Source: Candidatus Acutalibacter stercorigallinarum (lineage in GTDB: Bacteria; Bacillota; Clostridia; Oscillospirales; Acutalibacteraceae). Taken from it: 64,000 nt of DNA. Each line of letters opens with the position of its first letter. Positions within the stretch are counted from its first letter, which is position 1. Positions 8,863 through 17,576 of the stretch are shown here, in pieces. Below the pieces are notes generated by a model, which worked only from the letters and a program-made list of their open reading frames with translations, did not search any database and had not been told where the DNA came from. A program made the translations under genes and the position numbers. The DNA lies in the NCBI GenBank assembly GCA_019112625.1, contig DXIW01000021.1:1-64000 (forward strand), read 5' to 3'.

Positions 8863-8907
8863 TGTCAATAAAGAAAAGGTCAAAATATAGAAAGGAGCTT
8901 TTCACAA

Positions 8908-10611
8908 ATGAAGAAAAGACTACTGGCTTCCCTGATGGCAGCCGCGCTGGCACTTTCCGTGTTCGCGGGCTGCAGCGGGAGCAACGACACAAGCAGCACC
9001 GCTAGTGGCACGGAGAGCAGCTCTACTTCTGAGACTGCCTCTACTGACGAGACCTCCTCCGAAGCCGGGGAGACCTCTGAGGTCGCCGAGACCGGCGGCG
9101 CCACCACCTTCACCATCGCCTGCAACGCTGCCGGCGACGTGAACCCTCCCATGAACGAGTGGTGGATCTGGGAAGAGTATGAGTCCATGACCGGCATCCA
9201 CATCGACTGGATGGAGATCCCCTCCACCGCTGTGGCCGAGCAGAAGACCCTGCTCCTCACCTCTGACGACATGCCCGACGCCTTCTGGCAGATCAACTTC
9301 ACTACCGATGAGCTGAACCGGTACGGCAGCGAGGGCACCTTCGTGAACCTGGCTACCTACATGGATGAGTACGCCCCCAACCTGAAGGCCCTGCTGGAGA
9401 GCATCGAGGGCGGTATGGCTTCCGTCACCATGCCTGACGGCGGCATCTACTCCATGCCTTGGGTCATGACCGACCTGCCTCAGGCCAACCTGCGTTACTA
9501 CATCAACCAGAACTGGCTGGACAACCTGGGTCTGGAAGTCCCCACCAGCATCGATGAGCTCACCGCTGTGCTGGACGCCTTCAAGACTGAGGACGCCAAC
9601 GGCAACGGCGACCCCGACGACGAGTGGGGTATCTACCAGTCTCCCGAGAACATCGCCAGCTTCGAGCAGCAGTTGGCCGGCAGCTACGGCATCGGCAACC
9701 ACGGCAAGAAGCCTCTGGACGAGTGGTACTACGTGGACGACGAGACCAACGAAGTGCAGTTCCTGTACACCACCGACGGCATGAAGCAGATCTGGCAGCA
9801 GATGGCTGACTGGTGGTCCAAGGGCTATATGCACCCCGAGACCTTCGGTAAGCCCGCTTACGAAAACTGGGTCACCGATGGCAGCGTCAACGACATCGTA
9901 GGCCTGTTCTCCTGGGTGGGCGCCGACTACCTGTACTCCAGCGCTATCGACGATTACACCCCCATCCATGTTCTGACTGGTCCCAGCGGCGAGGAGCCCG
10001 TCCTGTCCTGGACTGACTACGAGGTCCGCGGCACCTCCGCCTTCACCATCACCAGCGCCTGCGAAGACCCCGCTACCCTGATCGAGTGGGCCGACTACTT
10101 CTACGGCGAGGAAGGCGTACAGTTCTCCGCCTTTGGTAAAGAGGGCGTCACCTACGAGCTGGACGATGAAGGCAACATCCGCTACACCGATGAGATCAAC
10201 AATTACGAGGGTGGTCCTCAGCTGGGCGCCTACCAGTACGGCCTGTTCGTATACGGCGGCTCCATCCCCACCTGGTATGTGGACAGCAAGCCTATGGAGA
10301 TCGCCCGCCGTCAGGACGATCCCTCCAACACCCTGGAGAAGTACTCTGAGTACGTAGAGATTTCCGAGGAATACAAGCCCGACATGCTGCCCGGCATGGT
10401 GCCCACCATCGATGAGTCCACCGAGATCAACGCCATGCGGACTGACATCGAGACCTACATCAAGGAGTCCCGCGCCAACTTTGTCACCGGCACCTGGAAC
10501 TTCGATTCCGATTGGGACAACTTTGTTGCCCAGCTGGAAGGCCTGGGCGTCTCCCGCTACGTGGAGATCAAGCAGGCTCAGTACGACCGCTACCTGGAGG
10601 CCAACGGCTGA
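8908..10611 (+). CDS. Extracellular sugar-binding lipoprotein of the CUT1 importer (LplA type)
   Basis: 567 aa, ATG 8908 after AAAGGAG. Lipoprotein signal with lipobox VFAGC (Cys22), then a Ser/Thr/Glu-rich linker to about residue 60 that spans the wall. The remainder is a long cluster-type solute-binding domain rich in Trp and acidic residues, including an EF-hand-like DANGNGDPDDEWG stretch at about 231-243 that may bind calcium, as in alginate- and oligosaccharide-binding relatives. Given the linked GH38 and GH29 enzymes, the ligand is probably a mannose-containing glycan; this is inferred from context. Confidence 0.9.
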   Translation: MKKRLLASLMAAALALSVFAGCSGSNDTSSTASGTESSSTSETASTDETSSEAGETSEVAETGGATTFTIACNAAGDVNPPMNEWWIWEEYESMTGIHIDWMEIPSTAVAEQKTLLLTSDDMPDAFWQINFTTDELNRYGSEGTFVNLATYMDEYAPNLKALLESIEGGMASVTMPDGGIYSMPWVMTDLPQANLRYYINQNWLDNLGLEVPTSIDELTAVLDAFKTEDANGNGDPDDEWGIYQSPENIASFEQQLAGSYGIGNHGKKPLDEWYYVDDETNEVQFLYTTDGMKQIWQQMADWWSKGYMHPETFGKPAYENWVTDGSVNDIVGLFSWVGADYLYSSAIDDYTPIHVLTGPSGEEPVLSWTDYEVRGTSAFTITSACEDPATLIEWADYFYGEEGVQFSAFGKEGVTYELDDEGNIRYTDEINNYEGGPQLGAYQYGLFVYGGSIPTWYVDSKPMEIARRQDDPSNTLEKYSEYVEISEEYKPDMLPGMVPTIDESTEINAMRTDIETYIKESRANFVTGTWNFDSDWDNFVAQLEGLGVSRYVEIKQAQYDRYLEANG

Positions 10612-10659
10612 TTGGGCGGCTGCTGAACAAGACCGACTGTAAATCTGGATAGATCGAGG

Positions 10660-10700
10660 CAAAATTCTGATAGAGCTTTCGGGTTTTATCAGAATTTTGT
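10660..10700 (+). terminator. Hairpin after the binding-protein gene
   Basis: Perfect 13-bp inverted repeat (10660-10672 and 10687-10699, arms CAAAATTCTGATA / TATCAGAATTTTG) with a 14-nt loop. The T run is short, so it probably reduces rather than abolishes readthrough into the mannosidase gene. Confidence 0.6.
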
Positions 10701-10736
10701 TTCGTCTGAAATAATTTTCAAAAAGGATGTGATAGC

Positions 10737-13583
10737 ATGAGCAATCTGGCAACGAAATTCACCCGCCTGAAGCGCTCCCTGGGAGGCAACCGGGAAAAGA
10801 CCGGCTTCGAGTATACCTTTGGTATGCCTGTGGAGGAGGAGCACTACCTGACTCCTCCCAACCGGGAGACCACCCGGCTCCTCAGCGAGCTGGAATTCGC
10901 CATGCGGCTTTCCGGCGCGGAGGAGAAGAAGTACGACAGCCTTCTGGACGAGGTGCTGGAGTACCTGCTGGCCGCGGTAAAAGAGGAAGGCACCCTGACC
11001 AAGGCCCACTGCGCCAAGGCGGAGGAGATGCTGGCCCCCATGGGGAAGGATGCCAAGGAGTACCAGCTGATCCTGGCGGCCCACGCCCATATCGACATGA
11101 ACTGGATGTGGAGCTTCAACGAGACGGTGGCGGCCACCCTGGCCACCTTCCGCACCATGCTGAACCTGATGGACCAGTACCCGGACTTCTGCTTCTCCCA
11201 GTCCCAGGCCAGCGTGTACCAGATCGTGGAGGAGTACGACCCGGAGCTGATGGAGCGCATCAAGGCCCGCATCGCCGAGGGGCGCTGGGAAGTGACCGCC
11301 AGCGGCTGGGTGGAGACGGACAAGAACATGCCCAACACCGAGTCCCTGCTGCGGCATATCCAGTACACCCGGGAGTACCTGAGCGAGAAGTGGGGCGTGA
11401 AGAATTTCGCCATCGACTTCTCTCCCGACACCTTCGGCCACAACGGCAACGTGCCTGAGATCGACTGCTTCGGCGACGTGAAGTACTTCTACCACTGCCG
11501 CGCCCTGGACGGGGACTACGTGCTGTACCGCTACCGCGCCCCCTCCGGCAGGGAGGTGTTGGCCTACCGGGAGCCCTACTGGTACAACAGCGCCATTACG
11601 CCCCACATCGGCCCCGGCCTCATCGATTTGTCCCGCCGCAGCGGCGGCTTGAAGACCGGCCTGATCGTCTACGGCGTAGGCGACCACGGCGGCGGCCCCA
11701 CCCGCCGGGACGTGGAGCGGGCCCTGGATATGATGACCTGGCCTATCTACCCCAAGATCAAGTTTGGCACCCTGCTGGAATTCTTCCAGGCTGCCGAGTC
11801 CGTGCGGGAGAAGCTGCCCGTGGTCGACCACGAGCTGGAGTACTTCGCCCCCGGCTGCTACACCACCCAGAGCCGCATCAAGCGGGGCAACCGCCGTCTG
11901 GAGGCCGCCCTCTGCGACGCGGAGAGCTACGCCTCCCTGGCCAACGGCCTGGCCTCCTTCCAATTCCGGAAGGGCGCCTTCCGGAAGGCCTGGCAGGATG
12001 TGCTGTTCACCCATTTCCACGACATCATCACCGGCTCCTGTGTGCAGGACACCCGGGAGCACGCCATGGGCCTGTACCAGACCTCTATGGCCGCGGCCAG
12101 CACCCAGGCCCAGAACGCCCTGCGGGTCATCGCGGAGAACATTGACACCTCCTCCATTCCTGTTGACATCGACGCCTACAACACCCAGTCGGAAGGCGCC
12201 GGCGCCGGCTATGGCCTGGAGAATTTTGTGGGCGTGCCCAGCCCGGAGCGGGGCAGCGGCCGCACCCGCATCTTCCACGTGTTCAACCCCCTGGCCCAGG
12301 CCCGCACCGAGATGGTGGAGCTGACCGTGTGGGATTGGACCGGCGATATGCGGGAGATCCAGATGAAGGACGCCAAGGGGACCCCCCTGCCCTTCCAGCT
12401 GCTGGACAAGAAGCTGGAGAAGTATTGGGACCACCGGTATTTCCGGGTGCTGGCGGAGGTGACGGTCCCTGCCTGGGGCTACACCACCATTGTCCTGTCG
12501 GAATCCGACCCCGAGGAGTACCGGTTCTACTACCATCCCTTTAAGCGCACCTCCCGGGATTTCCCGGACTTTGTGCTGGAGAACGACCAGGTAGCTGTGC
12601 GCATCAACTCCAACGACGGCCGCATCGCGTCCATCCTGGATAAAAAGACCGGCACTGAGCTCATCCAGCCCGGCAAGTCCGCGGGCCTTACCTGCATCGA
12701 GACTGAGTGCGCCAGCTCCAGCGCCTGGAACATCGGCCGCCACCTGTCGGAGGCGCCGGTGGACCGCTGCCTGGAAGTGCGCAAGGTGGTGGACGGCCAG
12801 CTGCGCAGCGCGGTAAAGGCCACCTACACGGTGATGGGTTCCACTGCTGAGGTGACCTACATTTTGGACCGGAACCAGCGCGGCGTTCAGGTGGACCTGA
12901 AGGTGGACTGGAAGGAGATCGGCGGCCAGACCGTGCCGGTGCTGGACTACCGGCTGCCCCTGGCCTATGAGGCGAAGGACTATCTGTACGACATCCCTGC
13001 CGGTTCCATCGTCCGCCCGGAGGTGGCCGACGACGTGCCCGCCCTGCAGTACGGCGCCGCCCTCAACGAGAAGGGCGCTTCCGCCGTGCTGATCAGCGAC
13101 AGCAAGTACGGCTACCGCGGCCAGCACAACGCCCTGGCCCTGACCCTCATCAACAGCTCCACCAGCCCGGACCCCTATCCGGAGCGCGGCATCCACCATG
13201 TGAAGCTGTTCGCCGGTGTCACCGACGGCTGCCCCAAGGCCACGGAAGAGCTGGCCTGCCGGTTCAATCACCCCCTGGCCTACCAGGCGGGCAACTGCCG
13301 GAAGGGCACCCTGCCCCTGGAGCTGGGCATGCTGTCCCTGGAGGCCGGCACCAGCGTGCTCTCCGCCGTTACCATGGCGGACGACGGCGCTGTGGTGGTG
13401 CGCCTGTACGAGACCAGCGGCAAGGACGACGCTGTGACCCTGCACTTCGGCGCGGATGTGAAGTCCGCTGTCTCCGTGAACCTGCTGGACCAGGAGAACG
13501 GCCGGGAAGTGAAGGTAAACGGCGGCGACGTGTCCTTTACCGTTCCCGCCCGCTCCCTCTTCGAGGTGAAGGTACAGCGGTAA
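10737..13583 (+). CDS. Alpha-mannosidase, GH38
   Basis: 948 aa, ATG 10737 after AAAGGATG. The GH38 catalytic domain occupies about residues 110-400. Zinc ligands are in AHAHIDMNWMW (His118, Asp120); the likely nucleophile is Asp231 in FSPDTFGHNG; ETDKNMPNTESL at 193-204 is the conserved substrate loop. The rest forms the helical middle and C-terminal beta domains, and total length is typical. No signal peptide, hence cytoplasmic cleavage of imported mannosides. It lies in the sugar-importer operon, controlled by the AraR-type protein across the divergent promoter. Confidence 0.92.
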   Translation: MSNLATKFTRLKRSLGGNREKTGFEYTFGMPVEEEHYLTPPNRETTRLLSELEFAMRLSGAEEKKYDSLLDEVLEYLLAAVKEEGTLTKAHCAKAEEMLAPMGKDAKEYQLILAAHAHIDMNWMWSFNETVAATLATFRTMLNLMDQYPDFCFSQSQASVYQIVEEYDPELMERIKARIAEGRWEVTASGWVETDKNMPNTESLLRHIQYTREYLSEKWGVKNFAIDFSPDTFGHNGNVPEIDCFGDVKYFYHCRALDGDYVLYRYRAPSGREVLAYREPYWYNSAITPHIGPGLIDLSRRSGGLKTGLIVYGVGDHGGGPTRRDVERALDMMTWPIYPKIKFGTLLEFFQAAESVREKLPVVDHELEYFAPGCYTTQSRIKRGNRRLEAALCDAESYASLANGLASFQFRKGAFRKAWQDVLFTHFHDIITGSCVQDTREHAMGLYQTSMAAASTQAQNALRVIAENIDTSSIPVDIDAYNTQSEGAGAGYGLENFVGVPSPERGSGRTRIFHVFNPLAQARTEMVELTVWDWTGDMREIQMKDAKGTPLPFQLLDKKLEKYWDHRYFRVLAEVTVPAWGYTTIVLSESDPEEYRFYYHPFKRTSRDFPDFVLENDQVAVRINSNDGRIASILDKKTGTELIQPGKSAGLTCIETECASSSAWNIGRHLSEAPVDRCLEVRKVVDGQLRSAVKATYTVMGSTAEVTYILDRNQRGVQVDLKVDWKEIGGQTVPVLDYRLPLAYEAKDYLYDIPAGSIVRPEVADDVPALQYGAALNEKGASAVLISDSKYGYRGQHNALALTLINSSTSPDPYPERGIHHVKLFAGVTDGCPKATEELACRFNHPLAYQAGNCRKGTLPLELGMLSLEAGTSVLSAVTMADDGAVVVRLYETSGKDDAVTLHFGADVKSAVSVNLLDQENGREVKVNGGDVSFTVPARSLFEVKVQR

Positions 13584-13643
13584 ACGCTCCCGCAGCCGGT
13601 ACGATTCCGGCGGCTGGGGCCATCCAACATATCGCACAACAGG

Positions 13644-13670
13644 AAGGCCGGGGAGTTCCCCGGCCTTTTT
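13644..13670 (+). terminator. Terminator of the mannosidase operon
   Basis: AAGGCCGGGG / CCCCGGCCTT with a 4-nt loop (agtt), followed by T's to 13670. Confidence 0.85.
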
Positions 13671-13720
13671 GCTTTGGGTGAGGTTGGTTTTCCCAGGCAA
13701 AACAAGCCAAAAACAAAAGA

Positions 13721-13751
13721 GGCCCCGCAGGCTAGAAAGACCTGCGGGGCC
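13721..13751 (-). terminator. Terminator of the Tet(M)-like gene
   Basis: 11-bp perfect stem GGCCCCGCAGG / CCTGCGGGGCC with a 9-nt loop; on the minus strand it is followed by TCTTTTGTTTTT. Confidence 0.8.
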
Positions 13752-13769
13752 CCTTTTGCGCTTTCATCT

Positions 13770-15713
13770 CTATTGGATGGCGTTTCGGGCGAACAAGATC
13801 CACTTGGCGTGGTCCAGGGGGTCGATGCCCCGGCGGGGGGTCTCCTGACCCTCGCCGGGCGGGCAGTCCCGGTAGCCGATAAACTCGGAGGCGTACACGC
13901 CCTTCCCCGAGGTCATGGACCGGAAAGCGATGGGGTAGTCCAGGGACGTGGCCACGGGCAGCTCGGCCTCCAGGGTGAAGGCCCCCTTGCGGAGGATCGG
14001 GGTGTCGAAGGCCCCCCGCATGGCCACCATATCCCCGATGACCTTGCCCAGCAGGTCCTCTTGGGCGGAGAGGGTCACCCGGGTATAGGGCTCCAGCAGG
14101 GCTGTGCCGCTGTTGACCAGGGCCCGCTGCACCGCCACCGGGGTGGCCACGAAAAAGTCCAGGGGATGGGTGTGTACGTGGTGGCTCTGGCCACCGATCA
14201 GGGTGAATTTCGCGTCGGTGACCTCCCAGCCCTTGCGGCCTTGCCTCAGGGCCTGGGGCAGGCTTTGCCCCACGTGGTTCTGGTACCGGTAGGGCAGCTC
14301 CTTCTCCTTGATGACCGACTCAAACTGGATGCCGCTGCCCCGGGGGAGGGGCTCCACCCGCAGCGTTACGATGGCCCAGCAGGGCTTGGGGGCCAGGTAG
14401 ACCTCCTCGCCCACCGCGGTGGTTAGGGGCGTCTCCTTGTACAGAACCGTGGGCCTGGAGAAGGAGACAGCCAGGCCGTACCGCCGCCCGATCACCTCGG
14501 CGAGCACCTCCAGCTGGATATTCCCGGTCACCCGCAGGAGCATCTCCTGGCTCTCCGGCACCCACTCCAGGTCAAGCAGGGGGTCCTCCTGGGAGAGTTC
14601 CCCCAGGGCCTCCAGCAGCCGGGGCAGCTCCTCCGGCGACTGGGGGAAGGCCTGGACCTGCAGCAGGGGCACTGCCAGGCAGCAGGGCTCCCGGGGCGGG
14701 GGAGCCCCCAGCACGTCCCCGGCCCGGATGGTGGGCAGCCCGTACACCGCGCCGGTCTCCCCGCAGTGGATGACCCCGATGTCCTGGGACTTCTGCCCGT
14801 GGAACCGGCGGATCTGGGTGATTTTCTGCTCCCCCTCACCCCGGGGGAGGGGGACGCTGTCCCGGTTTTTCAGGGAGCCGGCGAACACCCGGAGATGGGC
14901 GGCCTTGCCCATGGCCGGGTCGTGGTCCACCTGGAACACCACCGCGGAGAGGGGCTCCTCCTCCCGGTCGGGGGCATAGGGCAGCCACTGGGTGATGCCC
15001 CGCAGCAGCTCCGGGATGCCCCGGCCCAGTTTGGCCGAGGCGAACAGCAGGGGGAACACCTGCCGGTCCGCCACCCCCTTCCGCAGGGAAGCCAGCAAGC
15101 TGTCCCGGTCCACGGGCCGGTCCTCCAAAAAGGCTTCAGCCAGGGCGTCGTCGTATTCCGCGGCCGCGGCCAGGGCGTCCTCCCAAAAGCCGGGGCTCTC
15201 CAAAATCTGGCACTGGCCGGTGCCGGGGTGCTCCACCTGCTGGGTGACCAGCAGCCGGGGGGAGCACTCCTCCCGCAGCTGGCGCACCACGCCTTCGATG
15301 TCGCAGCCCAGCCGGTCCACCTTGTTGACCACCAGCAGGGTGGGGATGCCCAGGGACTCCAAGGCCCGCCAGAGCAGCCGGGTCTGGGCCTGGACGCCCT
15401 CCACCGCGGAGAGCACCAGCACGGCCCCGTCCAGCACGGTGAGGCACCGCTCCACCTCGCCCAAAAAGTCCACGTGGCCGGGGGTGTCGATCACCTGGAC
15501 GCGCACCCCACCGCAGCGCAGCACCGTGGAGGCGGACCGGACCGAGATGCCCCGCAGCCGCTCCACGTCCAGCCAGTCCGTCTGGGTGGTGCCCTCGTCC
15601 ACGTTCCCCGCCTGGCGGATGGCGCCCCCGGCCAGGAGCAGCTGTTCTGTGATGGTGGTTTTCCCGGCGTCGGCGTGGGCCAAAATGCCGAGATTGATGA
15701 TAGGGTCCGCCAA
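13770..15713 (-). CDS. Tet(M)-like ribosomal protection GTPase (EF-G paralogue)
   Basis: 647 aa, close to the 639-aa Tet(M) length. Start is TTG at 15713 with GGAGGG 6-8 nt upstream; there is no alternative in-frame ATG before the P-loop. G motifs: AHADAGKTT at 12-20, GTTQTD at 41-46, RGISV at 54-58, where EF-G and Tet(M) have RGIT(I/V), DTPGH at 76-80, NKVD at 130-133 and SAKLG as G5. The N-terminal pattern with NVDEGTTQTDWLDVERLRGI resembles Tet proteins more than housekeeping EF-G. The family removes tetracycline from, or otherwise remodels, the ribosome using GTP. Single-gene unit with its own terminator and no mobile-element context. Whether it gives resistance cannot be read from sequence. 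Confidence 0.85.
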   Translation of the reverse strand: MADPIINLGILAHADAGKTTITEQLLLAGGAIRQAGNVDEGTTQTDWLDVERLRGISVRSASTVLRCGGVRVQVIDTPGHVDFLGEVERCLTVLDGAVLVLSAVEGVQAQTRLLWRALESLGIPTLLVVNKVDRLGCDIEGVVRQLREECSPRLLVTQQVEHPGTGQCQILESPGFWEDALAAAAEYDDALAEAFLEDRPVDRDSLLASLRKGVADRQVFPLLFASAKLGRGIPELLRGITQWLPYAPDREEEPLSAVVFQVDHDPAMGKAAHLRVFAGSLKNRDSVPLPRGEGEQKITQIRRFHGQKSQDIGVIHCGETGAVYGLPTIRAGDVLGAPPPREPCCLAVPLLQVQAFPQSPEELPRLLEALGELSQEDPLLDLEWVPESQEMLLRVTGNIQLEVLAEVIGRRYGLAVSFSRPTVLYKETPLTTAVGEEVYLAPKPCWAIVTLRVEPLPRGSGIQFESVIKEKELPYRYQNHVGQSLPQALRQGRKGWEVTDAKFTLIGGQSHHVHTHPLDFFVATPVAVQRALVNSGTALLEPYTRVTLSAQEDLLGKVIGDMVAMRGAFDTPILRKGAFTLEAELPVATSLDYPIAFRSMTSGKGVYASEFIGYRDCPPGEGQETPRRGIDPLDHAKWILFARNAIQ

Positions 15714-15800
15714 AGCGCTCCCTCCTGCCCAAAGTTTTCCCTCCTATTATACTATGGCTTTCCCCGGAAGGGAATAGGAACTTTTCGGGGGGAAAACACA

Positions 15801-15823
15801 AAAGGCCGGGCGCAAGCCCGGCC
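15801..15823 (-). terminator. Terminator of the CprABC-like operon
   Basis: GGCCGGGC / GCCCGGCC stem with a GCAA loop (minus-strand TTGC), followed on the minus strand by TTTTGTGTTTT, 5 bp after the kinase stop. Confidence 0.85.
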
Positions 15824-15827
15824 TCCC

Positions 15828-16706
15828 TTACCCCGGAAAGACCGCCTCCACCCGCAGACGGCCTTCCTCCCAGCTGGCGGTGATGGCGCCGCCCATGCGC
15901 TCGGTGAGCAGCCGGGCGATGGACAGCCCCAGCCCGGTGGACTGCCGGGAGCTCTCCACGGTGTAGAACCGGTCGAACAGCCGGCCGGCGGACACCGGGT
16001 CCAGGTCTGGGGCCAGGTTGGAAAAGACCAGCCGCCCCTCCTGGGTGAGGGTGACGGCCAAGTCCCCGGCGCTGTACTTGAGGGCGTTTGTCAGGATGTT
16101 CCCCAGCACCCGGGAGAGGGCGGCCCGGTCCAGCTGCCGCACCACCGGATCCTCCGGCAGGGTGATCTGGGGGGCGATGCCCCGCTGCTCCAGGGCGGCG
16201 TAAAAGGACAGCAGCGCCTCCTCCACCGCGGCCCGCAGGTCCACCGGCTCCAGGGTGAGGGACTCCTCCTCCGAGGCCAGGGAATACCGGAACAGCTCCT
16301 CGGTCATGGCTTTCATGGCCTGGGCCCGGTCCTCGATCTGGGCCAGGTACCGCTGCCCGGCAGGGGAGAGGGCCTCGCCTTTTAGGAGCTCCACATAGCC
16401 GGAGAGGGCCGTTAAGGGCGTGCGCAGGTCGTGGGAGACGTTTACCACCGCCTCTTTCAGCTCCTTATCCCCCTGCTGGCAGCGCAGGCGCTCTTTCCGC
16501 AGCAGGCGCAGCTCCTCGTTGAGGGATGATGCCAGCCGCCGCAATTCCTTGTCCCGGCAAGGCAGAGACAGCAGGGTGTTGGTGTCCTCCCGCAGTTTTT
16601 GGGCCAGGTCCAGCCTCAAAGCCTTTGCGCCCCGGCGCAGCAGCCAGACCTTCACCCCCAGCGCGATGGCAACTGCCGCCAGCACCGCCGCTGCCGCCCA
16701 GCCCAT
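15828..16706 (-). CDS. Sensor histidine kinase with one membrane segment
   Basis: 292 aa, ATG 16706 behind AAGGAGGGG. One N-terminal membrane helix (about 3-23) with almost no extracellular part, a coiled region, phospho-acceptor His92 in NVSHDLRTPLTAL, then a HATPase domain with NILTNALKYS, LFDRFY and TGLGLSIA. Kinases without a sensor loop that sit next to an ABC exporter often sense through the transporter or within the membrane. It is the last gene of the operon regulator-ATPase-permease-permease-kinase (20132 to 15828), resembling lantibiotic or antimicrobial-peptide immunity systems such as CprABC-RK. Confidence 0.88.
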   Translation of the reverse strand: MGWAAAAVLAAVAIALGVKVWLLRRGAKALRLDLAQKLREDTNTLLSLPCRDKELRRLASSLNEELRLLRKERLRCQQGDKELKEAVVNVSHDLRTPLTALSGYVELLKGEALSPAGQRYLAQIEDRAQAMKAMTEELFRYSLASEEESLTLEPVDLRAAVEEALLSFYAALEQRGIAPQITLPEDPVVRQLDRAALSRVLGNILTNALKYSAGDLAVTLTQEGRLVFSNLAPDLDPVSAGRLFDRFYTVESSRQSTGLGLSIARLLTERMGGAITASWEEGRLRVEAVFPG

Positions 16707-16718
16707 AGGAACCCCTCC

Positions 16719-17564
16719 TTACTTCACGTCTTTTTTCTGGAAAATGGCCAGCCCCACCGCCGTGGTCAGGGCTGTGAACAGCGCCGCCCCCACCATCAGC
16801 TTCCAAGGCTCCTCCAGCCCTAGAAAGGATACCAAGAAGCACTGCCCCATGGGCATAAAGTGCAGGAGAAACGTGTACACCGTCCGAAGGGCGCCTCCCA
16901 CATACCTCGGGTTTGGCACCATGGGCGCGTCGGGGCTGGAGGCATACCCCACAACCACCCCGTTTTGAAGCACCGGTTCATGCTCCCGTGTCAGCTCCGG
17001 CTGCGCGAGGCCCTGCACGAGGTATTGTCCCACAAACAGCAGGGAAAAGGCAACTAAAACACCTATGACCAGCCCAATCGCCCGGTTGGGGACCAGCAGG
17101 GCGACCATGGCAGCAAAGGCCGCCGAGGCCACCCCCACCGCCAAGGAGCAAAGAAAATAGCCTGCCAAAATCCCGGTTTCCAGCTGGAAGCCGCCTATCA
17201 GGAGGAACCCAAGAGCCAAGCCTGTCACAATAGCCGTGGCAGAAAAAGCCAGGGATACCACGGCTCCGGTCACCAGATTGGCGGCGTACAGCTTCCACCG
17301 GGGAATTCCGGCTATCAGCTTGCTCCGCAGGGTGCCGCCGCTGTATTCCGCCCCGAAGAACAGGCCACAGAAGGCGGGCATTTCAATCACCAAGAGGATG
17401 GGGTAAAGGAAGAATTTATTTTCCAGCCCCAAACCCTCCAGCAAAGTGGACTGGTACCCGGTCAGCAGGCTGTAGACCTCCACCACCACAGCGGCAAGGA
17501 TGCCCACATAGAATACCTTGCTGCGAAAGAGGCGGTAAAAGTTAGCGGACAGTAAGTTCGCCAT
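16719..17564 (-). CDS. ABC-2 type permease B, lantibiotic-immunity-like
   Basis: 281 aa, ATG 17564 behind AAGGAGGAGG. Six membrane helices, with the first after MANLLSANFYRLFRSKVF. Paralogue of the next permease: matching N-termini (NL-S-YRL--SK-FY) and near-identical C-termini (LAIFQKKDVK). With the ATPase at 18469-19383 it forms a LanEG-like exporter. The stop lies 12 bp before the kinase start. Confidence 0.85.
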   Translation of the reverse strand: MANLLSANFYRLFRSKVFYVGILAAVVVEVYSLLTGYQSTLLEGLGLENKFFLYPILLVIEMPAFCGLFFGAEYSGGTLRSKLIAGIPRWKLYAANLVTGAVVSLAFSATAIVTGLALGFLLIGGFQLETGILAGYFLCSLAVGVASAAFAAMVALLVPNRAIGLVIGVLVAFSLLFVGQYLVQGLAQPELTREHEPVLQNGVVVGYASSPDAPMVPNPRYVGGALRTVYTFLLHFMPMGQCFLVSFLGLEEPWKLMVGAALFTALTTAVGLAIFQKKDVK

Positions 17565-17576
17565 ATCTCCTCCTCC

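Noticed and set aside
10689..13700. 1003-codon open frame on the minus strand opposite the mannosidase gene, and similar long antisense frames (for example 138-1820, 8920-10752, 20283-22085, 24086-26020, 32802-34802)
   Set aside because: GC-rich coding DNA lacks stops in the mirror frames. The translations are Gly/His/Gln/Val-rich with no family pattern and lack ribosome sites, while the sense genes match known families.
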